This document shows, one piece after another, positions 6,764-7,219 of a stretch of DNA of 7,219 nt. Made by a program: the position numbers and the translations under genes. A model generated the notes under the pieces. It was not told where the DNA came from. It was given only the letters and a program-made list of their open reading frames with translations, and did not search any database. The stretch is from Anaerolineae bacterium (GTDB lineage Bacteria > Chloroflexota > Anaerolineae > Aggregatilineales > UBA2796), in assembly GCA_020851855.1 (NCBI GenBank), contig JADZBY010000448.1, positions 1-7,219 on the forward strand, written 5' to 3'. How positions within the stretch are numbered: position 1 is the stretch's first letter; every line of letters starts with the position of its first letter.

Positions 6764-6860
6764 CCCCCACCCCAATCCCTCTCCCATGACGAGGGATAGG
6801 CGAAGAGAGCCGGTTTTTCCCTTCCCCTCTTGATGGGGGGAAGGGCAGGGTCAGAGGGTG
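6764..6860. repeat. Palindromic intergenic repeat, copy 2 (cloverleaf-like)
   Basis: This 97-base element between the unrecognised gene and the protease gene is related to copy 1. Hairpin A is perfect: ATCCCTC (6775-6781) pairs with GAGGGAT (6791-6797) across a 9-base loop. Hairpin B is also perfect: CCCTTCCCC (6819-6827) pairs with GGGGAAGGG (6837-6845) across a 9-base loop. The outer flanks, C-rich at 6764-6774 and G-rich at 6846-6860 (CAGGGTCAGAGGGTG), pair imperfectly. On the minus strand, TCGTCATGGGAGAGGG resembles TCGCCATGAGGGAGAG of copy 1 (plus strand, from 1570). No T-run follows a stem on the minus strand, so it is not a classical terminator. It may still separate the upstream gene's transcript from the protease operon. 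Confidence 0.75.
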
Positions 6861-6879
6861 TTCTTTCCTTGTCGGGGTA

Positions 6880-7219
6880 CTAGTTCGCCAAATCGGGCGT
6901 GGCGGGCTGTTCCTGAGCATCCGGCGCGGCCAACTGCATCTCCCGGCGCGCCATGCTGGCCTCGACGCGCCGAATCGCGCCGCGCAGCCCTTCCGGGTCG
7001 AAGCCCGGATCGCTTCCCAGGGCGTGCTGGTCGTTCAGGATGCGCCGGCCCATCTGTACGCCGTAGTCCATGAGCCGCTGCATCGTCGCGGCGCTGGCGT
7101 CGTCCATGCCGATGTCGTCGTCCATCTCGATCTGGAAGCGCCGGAAGTCCAGGCTCCGGTGTTCCTGCATGTAATCGTGCATGATGTCGAGCGATTGGGC
7201 GCGCGCCGCATCGCCGAGC
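6880..7219 (-). CDS. Unrecognised protein, C-terminal part (5' partial)
   Basis: I do not recognise this protein. The frame is open to the window edge: codons before the ATG at 7182 read LGDAARAQSLDI, which looks like continuing protein, so the true start is probably outside the window. About 112 residues are visible. They are predominantly helical in character and hydrophilic, with an acidic patch EMDDDIGMDD, a stretch rich in Met, Gln and Arg (TMQRLMDYGVQMGRRI), and a Pro/Ala/Gln-rich, probably disordered tail (APDAQEQPATPDLAN). No transmembrane segment, cysteine or histidine cluster, or catalytic motif is visible. It lies about 220 bases upstream of the protease gene on the same strand, but a repeat element and a possible promoter separate them, so I would not assume a shared function. 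If 7182 is the real start, it would be a 100-residue protein. Confidence 0.62.
   Translation of the reverse strand, partial: LGDAARAQSLDIMHDYMQEHRSLDFRRFQIEMDDDIGMDDASAATMQRLMDYGVQMGRRILNDQHALGSDPGFDPEGLRGAIRRVEASMARREMQLAAPDAQEQPATPDLAN

Noticed and set aside
1493..6860. CRISPR array or insertion sequence bounded by the two repeats
   Set aside because: There are only two diverged copies more than 5 kb apart, no regular spacers, no transposase between them, and no matching target duplications. The genes between are a coherent chromosomal operon.

Overview
The window is GC-rich (roughly two thirds G+C by eye), densely coded bacterial chromosome. No RNA gene, CRISPR array, transposase or phage gene is visible. 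The gene set and the intergenic C-rich/G-rich palindromic repeats would fit a Chloroflexota (Anaerolineae-like) bacterium. This is a weak inference, because no taxonomic marker gene is present.

Layout: bases 1-1479 hold a plus-strand drug-efflux transporter of the MFS DHA2 (QacA/SmvA-like) family, cut at its 5' end by the window edge. Everything else is on the minus strand, so the map reads from right to left. First comes the C-terminal part of an unrecognised acidic protein (6880-7219). Next is an intergenic stretch with a palindromic repeat and a possible promoter, and then a membrane-anchored trypsin-like protease of HtrA type without a PDZ domain (5815-6657). It is followed by a MoxR-type AAA+ ATPase (4718-5716), a DUF58 protein (3835-4737, overlapping the ATPase gene by 20 bases) and two tandem paralogous membrane von Willebrand factor A (VWA) proteins (2774-3775 and 1646-2728). 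The last VWA gene converges on the transporter gene, and a second copy of the palindromic repeat lies between them.

How the genes may work together: MoxR ATPase, DUF58 protein and BatA/BatB-like membrane VWA proteins form the core of the widespread Bat-type operons. There a MoxR ATPase is thought to act like a metal-ion-dependent chaperone or remodelling factor with VWA partners. Both VWA proteins have intact metal-site (MIDAS) residues, and the ATPase has all the expected AAA+ motifs. The charge distribution around the membrane helices places the two VWA domains and the protease domain outside the cytoplasmic membrane, with the ATPase and the DUF58 protein inside. The most notable points are the PDZ-less protease just upstream of the ATPase, the matching proline-rich insertions in both VWA domains, a glycine/methionine-rich replacement in one of them, and the two related cloverleaf-like repeats.
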